A stretch of DNA of 63,407 nucleotides from Frankiales bacterium (GCA_025965475.1 JAOPWV010000200.1:1-63407); one strand, 5' to 3'. Shown: positions 1 to 10,477, numbered from the stretch's first letter. A program made the numbers and translations. The notes: generated by a model not told the origin, from the letters alone.

Positions 1-11
1 CGCATCCGGCG

Positions 12-1217
12 GTGCCCCGCGGCCGCGTCGCGCCCGCCGAGCCGCTGCCGACGCGTACGACGGCCGTCCGCGCCCTGCTCGCGACGCGGGCCGACGCCGT
101 ACGCCTCCGGAACCGCGACGCCTGGCTGTCCACCGTGGACCCGACGGCGATGGCCTTCCGGGCGGCGCAGGGCCGGCTGTTCGACGCGCTGGCCGCGGTG
201 CCGCTCAGCGACTGGTCGTACGAGCTCGATCCCGCGCACGCGGAGGAGGCGGACCCCCGGCTCGACCGGCTGCACGGCCGCGGGTGGTGGGCGCCGAGGG
301 TGACGCTGCACTACCGGCTGACCGGGTACGACCGGACGCCGACCGCCGAGCCACAGCACCTGACGTTCGTCCCGCGCAGCGGCCGCTGGTACTTCGCCGC
401 GGACGCCGACTTCGCCTCCGTCGGCAGGGACACCACCCGCGGCCTCTGGGACGGCGGGCCGGTCCTCGTCGTACGCGGTCGTGCGTCGCTCGTCCTCGGT
501 CACCCGGCCTCGCTCGGCCTGATGCGCACGCTCACGGCCGACATGGACGCGGCGGTGCCGCGGGTCATGGCCGTGTGGGGTGGCGACTGGGCGGCCCGCG
601 TCGCCGTCCTCGTCCCGTCCTCGCAGGCCGAGCTGGCGAGGATCGTCGGGACCGACCGCGACTACGGGCAGATCGCCGCGGTGGCGACCGCCGAGCTGAC
701 CGGCGCGGCCGGCACCCACCCGGTCGGCGACCGCGTCGTGATCAACCCGGCGACCTTCGGCAGGCTCGGACCCCTCGGGCGACGCGTCGTGCTGACCCAC
801 GAAGTCACCCACGTCGCGACCCGCGGCGCGACCGGCCGCGCGGTGCCCACCTGGCTGGTGGAGGGGCTCGCCGACTACGTCGGCTATCGCGGCGTGACCG
901 TCCCGTACAGCGTGTCGGCGACCGAGTTGCAGACCGCGGTACGCGCGGGGCAGCTGCCGCGGGCGCTGCCCGCCGATCGTGACTTCGACGGCGGCAACCC
1001 CGAGCTGCCCCAGGTGTACGAGCAGGCCTGGCTGGCCGTGCGGCTGCTGGCGTCCCGGTACGGCGAGGAGGGGCTGCTGCGCTTCTACCGGACCGTCGGC
1101 CGCACGGGCGGCCCGTCGGCCGCTGCCGTCGAGCAGGCGCTGCACGGTCTGTTCGGGACCGACACCGCCCGGTTCACCGCCGACTGGCGGCGCGATCTGT
1201 CGGCCCGGCTGGGATGA
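12..1217 (+). CDS. Putative zinc metallopeptidase (peptidase MA-like, HEVTH motif)
   Basis: ORF with HEVTHVATRG zinc-binding motif and downstream WLVEGLADY; true start may lie upstream of the window. Confidence 0.7.
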   Translation: MPRGRVAPAEPLPTRTTAVRALLATRADAVRLRNRDAWLSTVDPTAMAFRAAQGRLFDALAAVPLSDWSYELDPAHAEEADPRLDRLHGRGWWAPRVTLHYRLTGYDRTPTAEPQHLTFVPRSGRWYFAADADFASVGRDTTRGLWDGGPVLVVRGRASLVLGHPASLGLMRTLTADMDAAVPRVMAVWGGDWAARVAVLVPSSQAELARIVGTDRDYGQIAAVATAELTGAAGTHPVGDRVVINPATFGRLGPLGRRVVLTHEVTHVATRGATGRAVPTWLVEGLADYVGYRGVTVPYSVSATELQTAVRAGQLPRALPADRDFDGGNPELPQVYEQAWLAVRLLASRYGEEGLLRFYRTVGRTGGPSAAAVEQALHGLFGTDTARFTADWRRDLSARLG

Positions 1218-2464
1218 GCCGGATCGCCGTCGCCGGGACGCTGGCTGCACTGTTCCTCGGGTTCGCCGTCGCTCTCGTCGCGACGGTGCCCTGGACCGTG
1301 CTGCCCGGCGCCGCGCCGACGGTCCAGGTGAGTCGCGACTTCACGCCCGCCGAGATCACCCGGGAGCAGGCCTACCACCGTGAGGTGCGGCCGCCGGCGT
1401 ACGCCGCCCTGCTCCTCGGGCTGGCCGTCGCCGGTCTGCTGGCGCTGACTCCTGTGGGTGCGCGCGTGGTCGCCGCCGTCGCCCGGCCGCTCGGCGGTGG
1501 CTGGGGCTGGCAGGTGCTGCTCGGCACACTGGCGCTGACCCTGATCGGCCGGGTCGTCACGCTGCCGCTGGACGCGTGGTCGGAACGCGTGCTTCGCAGG
1601 TATGGCCTGTCCACGCAGTCGTGGAGCTCCTGGTTCGTCGATGCCGCGAAGAGCGTGGCACTGACCGCGGGGCTCTCCGGCATCGTGCTGCTCGCCGTGC
1701 TGGCGCTGGTGCGCCTGGCGCCGCGCACCTGGTGGGCGTGGGCGGCGCTGGTCACCGCCGGATTCGTCGTCGCCGGGTCGTTCGTCTACCCGCTCGTCGT
1801 CGAGCCGGTGTTCAACCGCTTCACCCCGCTGGCGGCGGGACATCTGCGGACCGACCTGCTGGCGCTGGCCGCGCGCGACGGGGTGCCGGTCGAGGACGTG
1901 CTCGTGGCGGACGCGTCACGGCGTACGACGGCGTTGAACGCCTACGTCAGCGGGTTCGGCTCGACCCGGCGGATCGTGCTCTACGACACGCTCGTGCAAC
2001 AGGCCTCCCCGGAGGAGGTCCGGCTCGTCGTGGCGCACGAGCTCGGTCACGCGAAGCGACAGGACGTGCTGCACGGCACGCTGATCGGAGCTCTCGGGGC
2101 GGCCGCGGGGGTGTGCGCGCTCGCGCTGTTGCTGTCCTGGACGCCGCTTCTCCGCCGGGCGGGTGCGGACTCGATCGGCGACCCGCGGGTGATCCCGCTG
2201 CTGCTGTTCCTGGTTGCGGCTGGCACCCTCGTGCTCGCGCCGCTGTCGACTCTGGTGTCGCGCCGGATCGAGGCCCGGGCCGACGTCCACTCGCTCGACC
2301 TCACCCGGGACGTGCCGACCTTCGTCGCGTCCGAACAGAGGCTGGCCCGCACGAACCTCGCCGACCTGGAGCCCAACCCGGTGCTGTACGCGTTCTTCGC
2401 CACGCATCCGAGCACGCCGCAGCGGATCGCGTTGGCCCGCGAGTGGGCGCGGCTGCATCCGTGA
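1214..2464 (+). CDS. M48 family metallopeptidase (Ste24/HtpX-like)
   Basis: Multiple TM segments, HELGHAKRQD motif; 4-nt overlap with upstream gene. Confidence 0.9.
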   Translation: MSRIAVAGTLAALFLGFAVALVATVPWTVLPGAAPTVQVSRDFTPAEITREQAYHREVRPPAYAALLLGLAVAGLLALTPVGARVVAAVARPLGGGWGWQVLLGTLALTLIGRVVTLPLDAWSERVLRRYGLSTQSWSSWFVDAAKSVALTAGLSGIVLLAVLALVRLAPRTWWAWAALVTAGFVVAGSFVYPLVVEPVFNRFTPLAAGHLRTDLLALAARDGVPVEDVLVADASRRTTALNAYVSGFGSTRRIVLYDTLVQQASPEEVRLVVAHELGHAKRQDVLHGTLIGALGAAAGVCALALLLSWTPLLRRAGADSIGDPRVIPLLLFLVAAGTLVLAPLSTLVSRRIEARADVHSLDLTRDVPTFVASEQRLARTNLADLEPNPVLYAFFATHPSTPQRIALAREWARLHP

Positions 2465-3573
2465 AGACCCTCGTCGTCACCAACGACTTCCCGCCGCGGC
2501 CCGGCGGCATCCAGGCGTTCGTGCACTCGCTGGCCAGTCGGCTGCCGGCCGACGAGGTCGTCGTCTACGCCCCGGCCTGGAAGCGGGCCGCGGCCTTCGA
2601 CGCCGAGCAGTTCTTCCCGGTGGTGCGGCACCCGAGCTCGCTGATGCTGCCGACGCCCGACGTGCTCCGGCGCGCCAGGGAGATCGCGCGGGGGCACGGC
2701 TGCGACCGGGTCTGGTTCGGGGCCGCGGCGCCGCTCGGGTTGCTCGCCAAGCCGTTGGGGCTGGACCGGGCCGTCGCCTCCACCCACGGTCACGAGGTCG
2801 GCTGGGCGCTGCTCCCCGGGGCGCGCCAGGTGCTGCGGCGGATCGGCCGCGACGTGGACGTCGTGACCTACCTGGGCGAGTACACCCGCCGCCGGCTCGC
2901 GCCGGTCGTGCCGCGTCTGGAACGGCTGCCCAGCGGCGTGGACACGGCACTGTTCCGGCCGGGCGCCGGCGGTGCCGACGTACGGCGACGGCACGGGCTC
3001 GTCGACCGCCCGGTCGTGGTGTGCGTGTCCCGGCTGGTGCAGCGCAAGGGCCAGGACGTGCTGATCAAGGCGTTGCCGCAGATCCGGCGGCGGGTGCCGG
3101 GCGCCGCGCTGCTCGTCGTCGGCGGCGGCCCGGACCGGGCCGAGCTGCAGGCGCTGGCCCGGTCTGTCGGGGTGGAGCGGGACGTCGTGTTCACCGGGTC
3201 GGTGCCCTGGCAGGAACTGCCCGCGCACTACGACGCGGGGGATGTGTTCGCGATGCCGTGCCGGACCCGGCGCGGCGGGCTGGAGGTGGAGGGGCTCGGG
3301 ATCGTCTACCTGGAGGCGTCCGCGACCGGGCTGCCGGTGGTTGCGGGCAACAGCGGCGGGTCGCCCGACGCGGTGCTCGAGGGGGAGACCGGCCACGTCG
3401 TCGACGGGAGCCGGGTCGAGGTCGTCGCCGACGCGATCGCGCGGCTGCTCGAGGACCCCGTGCGGGCGCGGGCCATGGGTACGGCGGGGCGCGCGTGGGT
3501 CGAGCGCGAGTGGCGGTGGGACGTCCTGGCCGGCCGGCTGCACGACCTCCTGGCCGGCCCGACCCCCACGTGA
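2461..3573 (+). CDS. Glycosyltransferase family 4, PimB'-like mannosyltransferase
   Basis: GTG start at 2461; NDFPPRPGGIQ N-term, GVD, VSRLVQRKGQDVLI, E(x7)E GT4 motifs; next to FadD15-like gene as in Rv2187/Rv2188c. Confidence 0.85.
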   Translation: MKTLVVTNDFPPRPGGIQAFVHSLASRLPADEVVVYAPAWKRAAAFDAEQFFPVVRHPSSLMLPTPDVLRRAREIARGHGCDRVWFGAAAPLGLLAKPLGLDRAVASTHGHEVGWALLPGARQVLRRIGRDVDVVTYLGEYTRRRLAPVVPRLERLPSGVDTALFRPGAGGADVRRRHGLVDRPVVVCVSRLVQRKGQDVLIKALPQIRRRVPGAALLVVGGGPDRAELQALARSVGVERDVVFTGSVPWQELPAHYDAGDVFAMPCRTRRGGLEVEGLGIVYLEASATGLPVVAGNSGGSPDAVLEGETGHVVDGSRVEVVADAIARLLEDPVRARAMGTAGRAWVEREWRWDVLAGRLHDLLAGPTPT

Positions 3574-3618
3574 TCATGGGCTTGCTGGGGCCAGAGGCCT
3601 GGCCCGCCCATGATCACG
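3569..3618. terminator. Bidirectional terminator-like inverted repeat between convergent genes
   Basis: CGTGATCATGGGC ... GCCCATGATCACG perfect 13-bp arms with nested GGGCCA/TGGCCC. Confidence 0.65.
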
Positions 3619-3634
3619 AAGCGGGGGCGATCGG

Positions 3635-5428
3635 TCAGTGCCCGACGTAGAGGGCTTCCACGTCGGTGGCGAACTCCTTGAGGACCACGGACCGCTTGAG
3701 CTTGAGGGACGGGGTCATCTGCCCACCCTCCTCGGTCCAGTCGACGGGCAGGATCGCGAACTTGCGGATGGCCTCGGCCTTGGACACCGCCTTGTTCGCG
3801 TCGTCCACCGCCTTCTGGATCTCCGCCACGATCTCCGGGTCGTCGGCCAGCTCGGCCACCGGCGTACCGGCCTCCCGGCCGTGCGTGGACAACCAGCCGG
3901 GCACGGCCTCGGCGTCGAGCGTCACGAGGCAGGCGATGTACGGCTTCTGGTCACCGACGACCATGCACTGGCTGACCAGCGGGTGGGCGCGCAGGCGGTC
4001 CTCGAGCACCGCGGGAGCAACGTTCTTGCCGCCCGCCGTGACGATGATCTCCTTCTTGCGGCCGGTGATCCGCAGGAACCCCTCGTCGTCGAGCTCACCG
4101 ATGTCACCCGTGCTGAACCAGCCCGAGCCCTTCGACTCCTCGGTGGCGCCGTCGTTGCGCCAGTACCCGCGGTAGACGTTCTCGCCGGACATCAGGATCT
4201 CGCCGTCCTCGGCGATCTTGACCGTGACGCCGGGGGACGGGCGGCCGACCGTACCGATCTTGATCTGGGCAGGCGTGTTCACGGCGCCGGCGGCCGTCGT
4301 CTCGGTGAGCCCGTAGCCCTCGAGGATCGTCACGCCGATGCCGCGGAAGAAGTGCCCGAGCCGGGCGCCGAGGGGCGCGCCGCCGGAGACAGCCCACGCC
4401 ACCTTCCCGCCGAGCGCGGCACGCAGCTTCGAGTAGACGAGCTTGTCGAAGAGCTTGTGCTGGAGCGTGAGGGTGAACCCGACCGAGCCCTTGTCGAGCG
4501 CCTCCGAGTAGGCGATCGCGGTCGCCTCGGCCCGGTCGAAGATGGCGCCCTTGCCGTCGCCGTGCGCCTTCTGCTTGGCCGAGTTGTAGACCTTCTCGAA
4601 CACGCGCGGCACCGACAGGATGAACGTCGGCTGGAAGGCCGCGAAGTCCGGCAGCAGGGTCTTGATGTCGGCCGTGTGGCCCATCCGGGCCTGGCTCTCC
4701 ACGCAGGCGACCTGGATCAGCCGGGCGAAGACGTGCGCGAGGGGCAGGAACAGCAGCGTCGCGCCCTGGGGGTTGAACAGCTCGGGCAGGACGACGCTCG
4801 CGCTTCGCCCGGTGCCGAGCAGGTTGGCGTGGGTGAGCTCGCAGCCCTTGGGGCGGCCGGTCGTGCCCGACGTGTAGATGATCGTCGCGAGCGAGTCGGG
4901 GGTCAGCGAGGCCCGCCGCTCGGCCAGGCTGGACTCCGGGACGTCCCGGCCCAGCGCGGCCAGCTCCTCCAGGCCGCCGGCGTCGATCTGCCAGACGCTC
5001 TTCACCTCAGGCAGCTCACCGCGGACCGACTCGAAGGTCTGCTGGTGTCCGGGGGACTCGACGAGCACGGCCACCGCGCCGGAGTCGCCGAGGTTCCACT
5101 GCACCTGTTCGGCGGACGACGTCTCGTAGATCGGGACGGTGACGGCGCCGGCGGTCCAGATCGCGTAGTCGCAGAGCGTCCACTCGTAGCGCGTCTTGCT
5201 CATCAGCCCGACCCGGTCGCCGGCCTGCACACCGCCGGCCACCAGACCTGCGGCGAGGGCGCTGACCTCGGTCGAGAACTCCTTGGCCGTCACCGGCACC
5301 CAGCGTCCGTCCACCCGTCGGGTGAACACGACCTCATCAGGCGTGGTCCTGGCGTGCTCGAACACCGAGTCCACCAGGCTGGCGTCCGGCGCCAGCTCCA
5401 TGACCGGCGGGGTGGAGTACTCCTGCAC
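3635..5428 (-). CDS. Long-chain fatty-acid--CoA ligase (AMP-binding, FadD15-like)
   Basis: TIIYTSGTTGRPKGCELTH, GYGLTETT, STGDIG, RKKEII motifs; GTG start (VQEYSTPP) preferred over 5473. Confidence 0.9.
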   Translation of the reverse strand: MQEYSTPPVMELAPDASLVDSVFEHARTTPDEVVFTRRVDGRWVPVTAKEFSTEVSALAAGLVAGGVQAGDRVGLMSKTRYEWTLCDYAIWTAGAVTVPIYETSSAEQVQWNLGDSGAVAVLVESPGHQQTFESVRGELPEVKSVWQIDAGGLEELAALGRDVPESSLAERRASLTPDSLATIIYTSGTTGRPKGCELTHANLLGTGRSASVVLPELFNPQGATLLFLPLAHVFARLIQVACVESQARMGHTADIKTLLPDFAAFQPTFILSVPRVFEKVYNSAKQKAHGDGKGAIFDRAEATAIAYSEALDKGSVGFTLTLQHKLFDKLVYSKLRAALGGKVAWAVSGGAPLGARLGHFFRGIGVTILEGYGLTETTAAGAVNTPAQIKIGTVGRPSPGVTVKIAEDGEILMSGENVYRGYWRNDGATEESKGSGWFSTGDIGELDDEGFLRITGRKKEIIVTAGGKNVAPAVLEDRLRAHPLVSQCMVVGDQKPYIACLVTLDAEAVPGWLSTHGREAGTPVAELADDPEIVAEIQKAVDDANKAVSKAEAIRKFAILPVDWTEEGGQMTPSLKLKRSVVLKEFATDVEALYVGH

Positions 5429-5547
5429 GTGGGCTCCTCGTGGGACGGCACGCGGGTGAGACGCGGGCGACACGCCAACCTAGCGTGACCCCGGCTGTGT
5501 TGCCCGCGGGTGTCAAGCTGACGCACCGTGCTGCCGAGGTTCCTTCT

Positions 5548-5952
5548 GTGGGGACTCACGAGCAGCTGGTGCGCACCTGCCCGGCCTGCGGCGCCGCGCT
5601 GCGCCCCGGTGCGCCGTGGTGCACGCTCTGTTACGCCGACCTCCGGCCGGCGCCCGCGGATGCTGCGCCGGAGCCGTCGTACGCGCCGCCGTCACCACCA
5701 CCCGTCCCGGCCGAGGGCCCGACCTGGCCCTGCGCCACCTGTGACGCGCCCAACCCCCTCGGGTACGGCGCCTGCGGGGCGTGCGGCAGCGGGTTCCTGT
5801 CCGTCCTGCGGGAGCAGGAGGGGCCGTTGCTCGAGCTGCCCGGGGTCGGCGACATCACCCGGCTGGCCAAGCCGCAGAGGTTCGCGCTGGCCGGCGGTGC
5901 GGCGCTGGCCGCCGTCCTGTTGACCTTCCTGAGCGGCGTCGTCCTGCGCTGA
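5548..5952 (+). CDS. Zinc-ribbon protein with C-terminal TM helix
   Basis: CPACGAAL..CTLCYADL and CATCDAPN..CGACGSGF cysteine pairs, C-terminal hydrophobic segment; start uncertain. Confidence 0.7.
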   Translation: MGTHEQLVRTCPACGAALRPGAPWCTLCYADLRPAPADAAPEPSYAPPSPPPVPAEGPTWPCATCDAPNPLGYGACGACGSGFLSVLREQEGPLLELPGVGDITRLAKPQRFALAGGAALAAVLLTFLSGVVLR

Positions 5953-5982
5953 GCGCCGGGCTGAACACGTAGGGTCCGCGTC

Positions 5983-6747
5983 GTGCGGGTCCACGTGGTG
6001 AGCGACGTCCACGGCAGCGTGGCGGCGCTCGCCCGCGCCGGCGAGGGCGCCGACGCGCTGGTCTGCCTGGGCGACTTCGTGCTCTTCCTGGACTACCACG
6101 ACGCCGGCCAGGGGATCTTCGCCCGGCTGTTCGGGGCCGGGGCCGCCAGCCGGCTGGTGGCGCTGCGCACGGCCCGCCGGTTCGACGAGGCGCGGGACTG
6201 GTCGCGCTCGCTGTGGGCCGGGCTCGGGGATCCGCAGGCGGTCATGGAGCGGGAGATCCGCGCCCAGTACGCCGAGCTGTTCGGTGTCCTGCCGAACCCG
6301 ACATACCTCACCTACGGCAACGTCGACGTCCCGCGGCTGTGGCCCGACTACCTGGGTGAGGGCCACCACGTGCTCGACGGGCAGACGACGGTGATCGGCG
6401 GCCGGACGTGGGGCTTCGTCGGGGGCGGCCTGCGCACGCCCATGCGCACGCCGTACGAGATCGCCGACGACGAGTACGCCGCGAAGGTCGCGGCGGTCGG
6501 CGCGGTCGACGTGCTGGCCTGCCACATCCCGCCGGACATCCCCGAGCTGCTGTACGACGTGGAGGCGCGCCGCTTCGAACGAGGTAGCAGCGCGGTGCTC
6601 GACGCCATCCGGGACACCTCGCCCGGGTTGGTGCTCTTCGGCCACGTGCACCAGCCGCTGCAGCGGCGGATCCGCATCGGCCGGACCGAATGCGTGAACG
6701 TCGGGCACTTCCGGGGTAGCGGGACGCCGTACGCGTTGGAGTATTAG
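5983..6747 (+). CDS. Metallophosphoesterase
   Basis: DVHGS, CLGDFV, GNVD, CHIPP, FGHVHQP calcineurin-like motifs. Confidence 0.85.
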   Translation: MRVHVVSDVHGSVAALARAGEGADALVCLGDFVLFLDYHDAGQGIFARLFGAGAASRLVALRTARRFDEARDWSRSLWAGLGDPQAVMEREIRAQYAELFGVLPNPTYLTYGNVDVPRLWPDYLGEGHHVLDGQTTVIGGRTWGFVGGGLRTPMRTPYEIADDEYAAKVAAVGAVDVLACHIPPDIPELLYDVEARRFERGSSAVLDAIRDTSPGLVLFGHVHQPLQRRIRIGRTECVNVGHFRGSGTPYALEY

Positions 6748-6777
6748 CCTCGCGGCACTCGACAGCAGGAGGACCGC

Positions 6778-7215
6778 GTGGCCGACCAGGCGAGCTCGAC
6801 GATCACGATCAACGCGCCGAGCGAGAAGGTGCTGGCGGTGATCGCGGACATCCCGAGCTACCCGCAGTGGACCGGCCAGATCAAGAGTGCCGACATCGTC
6901 GAGACCGGAGCGGACGGCAAGCCCAGGCTGGCCACCTTCGTCATGGACGCCGGCGTGCTGAAGGACGAGTACACGCTCGAGTACACCTGGCGTCCGGACG
7001 GCGTCGACTGGCAGCTGGTCGGCAAGAGCACGGTGCAGAAGTCCCAGGTGGGCAGCTACACGCTGCAGGGCCAGGGCGACGCCACCGAGGTCACGTACAA
7101 GCTCGCCGTCGACATCGCGATGCCGATGCTGGGCATGTTCAAGCGGAAGGCCGAGAAGATGATCATGGACTCGGCGCTGAAGGAGCTGAAGAAGCGGGTG
7201 GAGGCCACCGCGTGA
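6778..7215 (+). CDS. SRPBCC family protein (Rv2185c-like)
   Basis: Polyketide cyclase/START-like fold pattern (SSTITINAPSEKVLAVIADIPSYPQW). Confidence 0.85.
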   Translation: MADQASSTITINAPSEKVLAVIADIPSYPQWTGQIKSADIVETGADGKPRLATFVMDAGVLKDEYTLEYTWRPDGVDWQLVGKSTVQKSQVGSYTLQGQGDATEVTYKLAVDIAMPMLGMFKRKAEKMIMDSALKELKKRVEATA

Positions 7216-7261
7216 CCCGGCGGTAGCGTTCGGCACCCGCCCGGGAACCGAGGAGAGTGTC

Positions 7262-8461
7262 GTGCGCGTCCTGTTGTTCACGGGCAAGGGGGGTGTCGGC
7301 AAGACCACCGCCTCCGCGGCCACGGCCGCGCTCGCCGCGTCCCGCGGACGCAAGACGCTCGTGCTCTCCACCGACCCGGCGCACTCGCTCGCCGACGCGT
7401 TCGGGACGCGGCTCGGTGCCGAGCCGACCGAGATCGACACCGGTCTGTACGGCATGCAGGTCGACGCGCAGCGCGCGTTCGAGCGCACCTGGCGCGAGGT
7501 GCAGGGCTACCTGCTGGCCGTGCTCGAACGGGCCGGCGTCGACGCGCTGCAGGCCGAGGAGCTCACCGTCCTGCCCGGTGCCGAGGAGGTGCTGGCCCTG
7601 CTCGAGGTCCGCAACCAGGTCGCGTCCGGCCGCTGGGACCTCGTCGTCGTCGACTGCGCGCCCACCGGGGAGACGCTGCGGCTGCTCGCCCTGCCCGAGG
7701 CGTTGAACTGGTACGTCGAGAAGGTCTTCCCGGCCCAGCGGAGGGCCCTGCGGGCGATCCGCCCGCTCCTGTCGCGGGTGGCCGGCCCGGCGGTGCCGGC
7801 GGACGGCGTCTTCGAGGCGGTCGAGCGGCTGCACCGCGAGCTCGGCGACGTACGGCGGACGCTCACCGCGCCGAGCACCTCGGTGCGACTGGTGCTGACC
7901 CCCGAGGCGGTCGTCGTGGCGGAGGCCCGGCGCACCCTGACCTCGCTGGCGCTCTACGGCTACCGCGTGGACGGGCTCGTCGCCAACCGCGTGTTCCCGG
8001 CCGGGACGGACGACGCCCCGGCCGACGACTGGCGGGCCGGCTGGGTCGCCGCCCAGGCCGCCCAGCTCGACGGCGTACGCCGCGACGTGCACCCGCTGCC
8101 GCTGCTCACCTCGCCGTACCGACCGGCCGAGCCGGTGGGGCTCGAGGCGCTCACCGCGCTCGGCGAGGAGCTGTACGGCCAGGCCGACCCCGGTGCCGAC
8201 GCCGCGCCGGCCGAGGAACTGCTCGGCCTGGAGCGCACCAGCGACGGGTTCGTCCTGGCGCTCGCCCTGCCGCTGGCCAGGCGCGGCGACGTGGGCCTGA
8301 CGCGCTCGGGCGACGAGCTCGTCGTCACCGTGGGCAGCCACCGCCGCGTCCTGGCCCTGCCCAGCGCACTGAAGCGTTGCGTCGTCACCGGTGCCACCCT
8401 GTCGGAGGGCCGCCTGGCCATCCGGTTCGAGCCCGACCCCGACCTCTGGATGCGTCCGTGA
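7262..8461 (+). CDS. ArsA-family ATPase (Rv2184c-like)
   Basis: GKGGVGKTTASAATAALAA P-loop, STDPAHSLADAF, DCAPTGETLRLL. Confidence 0.9.
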   Translation: MRVLLFTGKGGVGKTTASAATAALAASRGRKTLVLSTDPAHSLADAFGTRLGAEPTEIDTGLYGMQVDAQRAFERTWREVQGYLLAVLERAGVDALQAEELTVLPGAEEVLALLEVRNQVASGRWDLVVVDCAPTGETLRLLALPEALNWYVEKVFPAQRRALRAIRPLLSRVAGPAVPADGVFEAVERLHRELGDVRRTLTAPSTSVRLVLTPEAVVVAEARRTLTSLALYGYRVDGLVANRVFPAGTDDAPADDWRAGWVAAQAAQLDGVRRDVHPLPLLTSPYRPAEPVGLEALTALGEELYGQADPGADAAPAEELLGLERTSDGFVLALALPLARRGDVGLTRSGDELVVTVGSHRRVLALPSALKRCVVTGATLSEGRLAIRFEPDPDLWMRP

Positions 8462-8772
8462 CCGATGTTGGTAGTGCCGCCGAGGAGGCCGCCAGGCTCT
8501 TCGCGGCGGTTGAGGACTGGACCCGCCGGAAGGCCGGCCACCTGCTCGACGACGAGCATGTGGCGACCGGCTCCCCGGAATGCCAGGCCTGCCCGGTGTG
8601 CCAGGGCATCGGGTTGCTCCGGAACGTCCGGCCGGAGACGGTGGAGCACCTGCTCGACGCTGCCGCGTCGTTCGTGACCGCCTTGAAGACGGCGGTGACC
8701 ACGGCCACCCCGCCCGACGAGTCGGCCCGGCGCGGCCCGGCCGTCCAGCACATCGACATAGGGGAGGACTGA
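8458..8772 (+). CDS. Small conserved protein (Rv2183c-like)
   Basis: GTG start overlapping ArsA stop; CQACPVCQ motif; syntenic position. Confidence 0.75.
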   Translation: MTDVGSAAEEAARLFAAVEDWTRRKAGHLLDDEHVATGSPECQACPVCQGIGLLRNVRPETVEHLLDAAASFVTALKTAVTTATPPDESARRGPAVQHIDIGED

Positions 8773-9716
8773 TGGGCCTGACCATCGGTGTGGACGTGGG
8801 TGGCACGAAGGTCGCGGCCGGTGTCGTGGACGAGGACGGGCAGGTCCTGCTGAGCACCCGCCGTCCGACGCCGAGCACGTCGCCCGACGACGTGGAGGAG
8901 ACCATCGCCGCCGTCGTCACCGAACTCCGCCGCCAGCACGAGGTCGAGGCCGTCGGGATCGGCGCGGCCGGCTTCATCGACGTCAAGCGGTCCACGGTCC
9001 TGTTCGCGCCCAACCTGGTCTGGCGGGACGAGCCGCTGCGCGACGACGTCGCCAAGCGGATCGACCTGCCGGTCGTGGTCGAGAACGACGCCAACTGCGC
9101 CGCCTGGGCCGAGTACCGGTTCGGGGCCGGCCGCGGCGAGGCCGACCTCGTGCTCGTCACGGTCGGCACCGGCATCGGCGGCGGCATGATCCTCGACGGC
9201 AAGCTCTACCGGGGCCGCTTCGGGATCGGTGCCGAGTTCGGCCACATGCAGGTCGTCGTCGACGGACGCCGGTGCGGCTGCGGCGGCCGGGGCTGCTGGG
9301 AGCAGTACTGCTCCGGCCGGGCGCTGCTCCACGAGGCGCGTGAGATCGCGGACGTGCAGGCGGCGTACGGCGCCCGGCTGCTCGAACTCGGCGGCGGCGA
9401 GCCGGAGGGGATCGAGTCCGTCGACGTCACCCAGGCCGCGCTCGAGGGCGACCCGGCCGCGCTCGCCTGCTTCGAGGAGCTGGGCGCCTGGCTCGGCCAG
9501 GGCCTGGCCGACCTCGCGGCGATCCTCGACCCCGGCGTGTTCGTCATCGGCGGTGGCGTCTCCGACGCGGGCGACCTGCTGCTCGACCCGGCCCGCCGGG
9601 TCTACCGCCAGAAGCTGACCGGCGTCGGCTACCGGCCGCTCGCCGACATCCGGCTCGCCGAGCTCGGCAACGAGGCCGGCCTCGTCGGCGCGGCCGACCT
9701 GGCCCGCATCCGCTGA
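8772..9716 (+). CDS. glk: ROK family glucokinase
   Basis: GVDVGGTK, ENDANCAAWAE, GTGIGGG, CGCGGRGCWEQYCSG ROK signatures. Confidence 0.9.
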   Translation: MGLTIGVDVGGTKVAAGVVDEDGQVLLSTRRPTPSTSPDDVEETIAAVVTELRRQHEVEAVGIGAAGFIDVKRSTVLFAPNLVWRDEPLRDDVAKRIDLPVVVENDANCAAWAEYRFGAGRGEADLVLVTVGTGIGGGMILDGKLYRGRFGIGAEFGHMQVVVDGRRCGCGGRGCWEQYCSGRALLHEAREIADVQAAYGARLLELGGGEPEGIESVDVTQAALEGDPAALACFEELGAWLGQGLADLAAILDPGVFVIGGGVSDAGDLLLDPARRVYRQKLTGVGYRPLADIRLAELGNEAGLVGAADLARIR

Positions 9717-9729
9717 CGGCGCGGCGTCC

Positions 9730-10395
9730 GTGCGGGTCCTGACCTGGAACGTCCGTGCGCTGCGCGATGACGCCGCCGGAGCCGCCGGAGCCGGGGGAGT
9801 GGCCCGGGTGCTCCGGGAGGCCGCGCCGGACATCGTGCTGGTGCAGGAGTCGCCGCACCTGTGGCGGTGGCGGTCGGCGTGCGCCCGGCTGGCCCGGCAG
9901 GCGGACCTCGTCGTCGTGACCGGTGGCCGGCCGGCCGTCGGCAACCTGATCCTCTGCTCGCTGCGGGTGGGGGTCGAGACGGCGTACGACGTACGGCTGC
10001 CGAAGCGGCGGAGCCTGCCCCCCCGCGGGGCCGCGATGGCGGTGCTCTCCGTGGACGGACGAAGGCTCGGCGTCCTCGGCACCCACCTGGACCTCGACCC
10101 GGCGGCCCGCAAGGCCAGCGCCGGGCGGGTACGGGCGGCCGCCCCGCTCGGCGTCCCGTTGCTCATCGGCGCGGACGTCAACGAGGAGCCGGGCGGTCCG
10201 GCCTGGCGGGCGCTGTCCGACGGCCTGGCCGACGTCGGGGACGGCCTGCCGCCGACGTTCAGCGTGACCTCGCCGCGGCGACGGATCGATGGGCTGTTCG
10301 CCGGGCCGGAGCTGCGGGTCGTCTCCCGCGAGGTGCTCGAGATCGGACCGGTCAGCGACCACAAGCCGGTGCTCGCCGAGCTGGCCTGGGCCTGA
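9730..10395 (+). CDS. Endonuclease/exonuclease/phosphatase family protein
   Basis: TWNVRAL, VQES, GTHLD, GADVNEEP, ISDHKPV-type motifs. Confidence 0.85.
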   Translation: MRVLTWNVRALRDDAAGAAGAGGVARVLREAAPDIVLVQESPHLWRWRSACARLARQADLVVVTGGRPAVGNLILCSLRVGVETAYDVRLPKRRSLPPRGAAMAVLSVDGRRLGVLGTHLDLDPAARKASAGRVRAAAPLGVPLLIGADVNEEPGGPAWRALSDGLADVGDGLPPTFSVTSPRRRIDGLFAGPELRVVSREVLEIGPVSDHKPVLAELAWA

Positions 10396-10477
10396 CCGGC
10401 CCGGCTGCCCGGGTCGGCCACCCGGAGCAGGGACTCCCTCGTGGGTCACGAAGTGAACGCGCCGGCCTGACGCCGGG

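Noticed and set aside
3638-5488. 616-aa plus-strand ORF antisense to the FadD15-like gene
   Set aside because: High-GC shadow ORF; composition is Arg/Gly/Glu/His-rich with no motifs, while the minus strand has clear AMP-binding motifs
5692-7488. 598-aa minus-strand ORF across zinc-ribbon, metallophosphoesterase and SRPBCC genes
   Set aside because: Antisense artefact spanning several well-supported plus-strand genes
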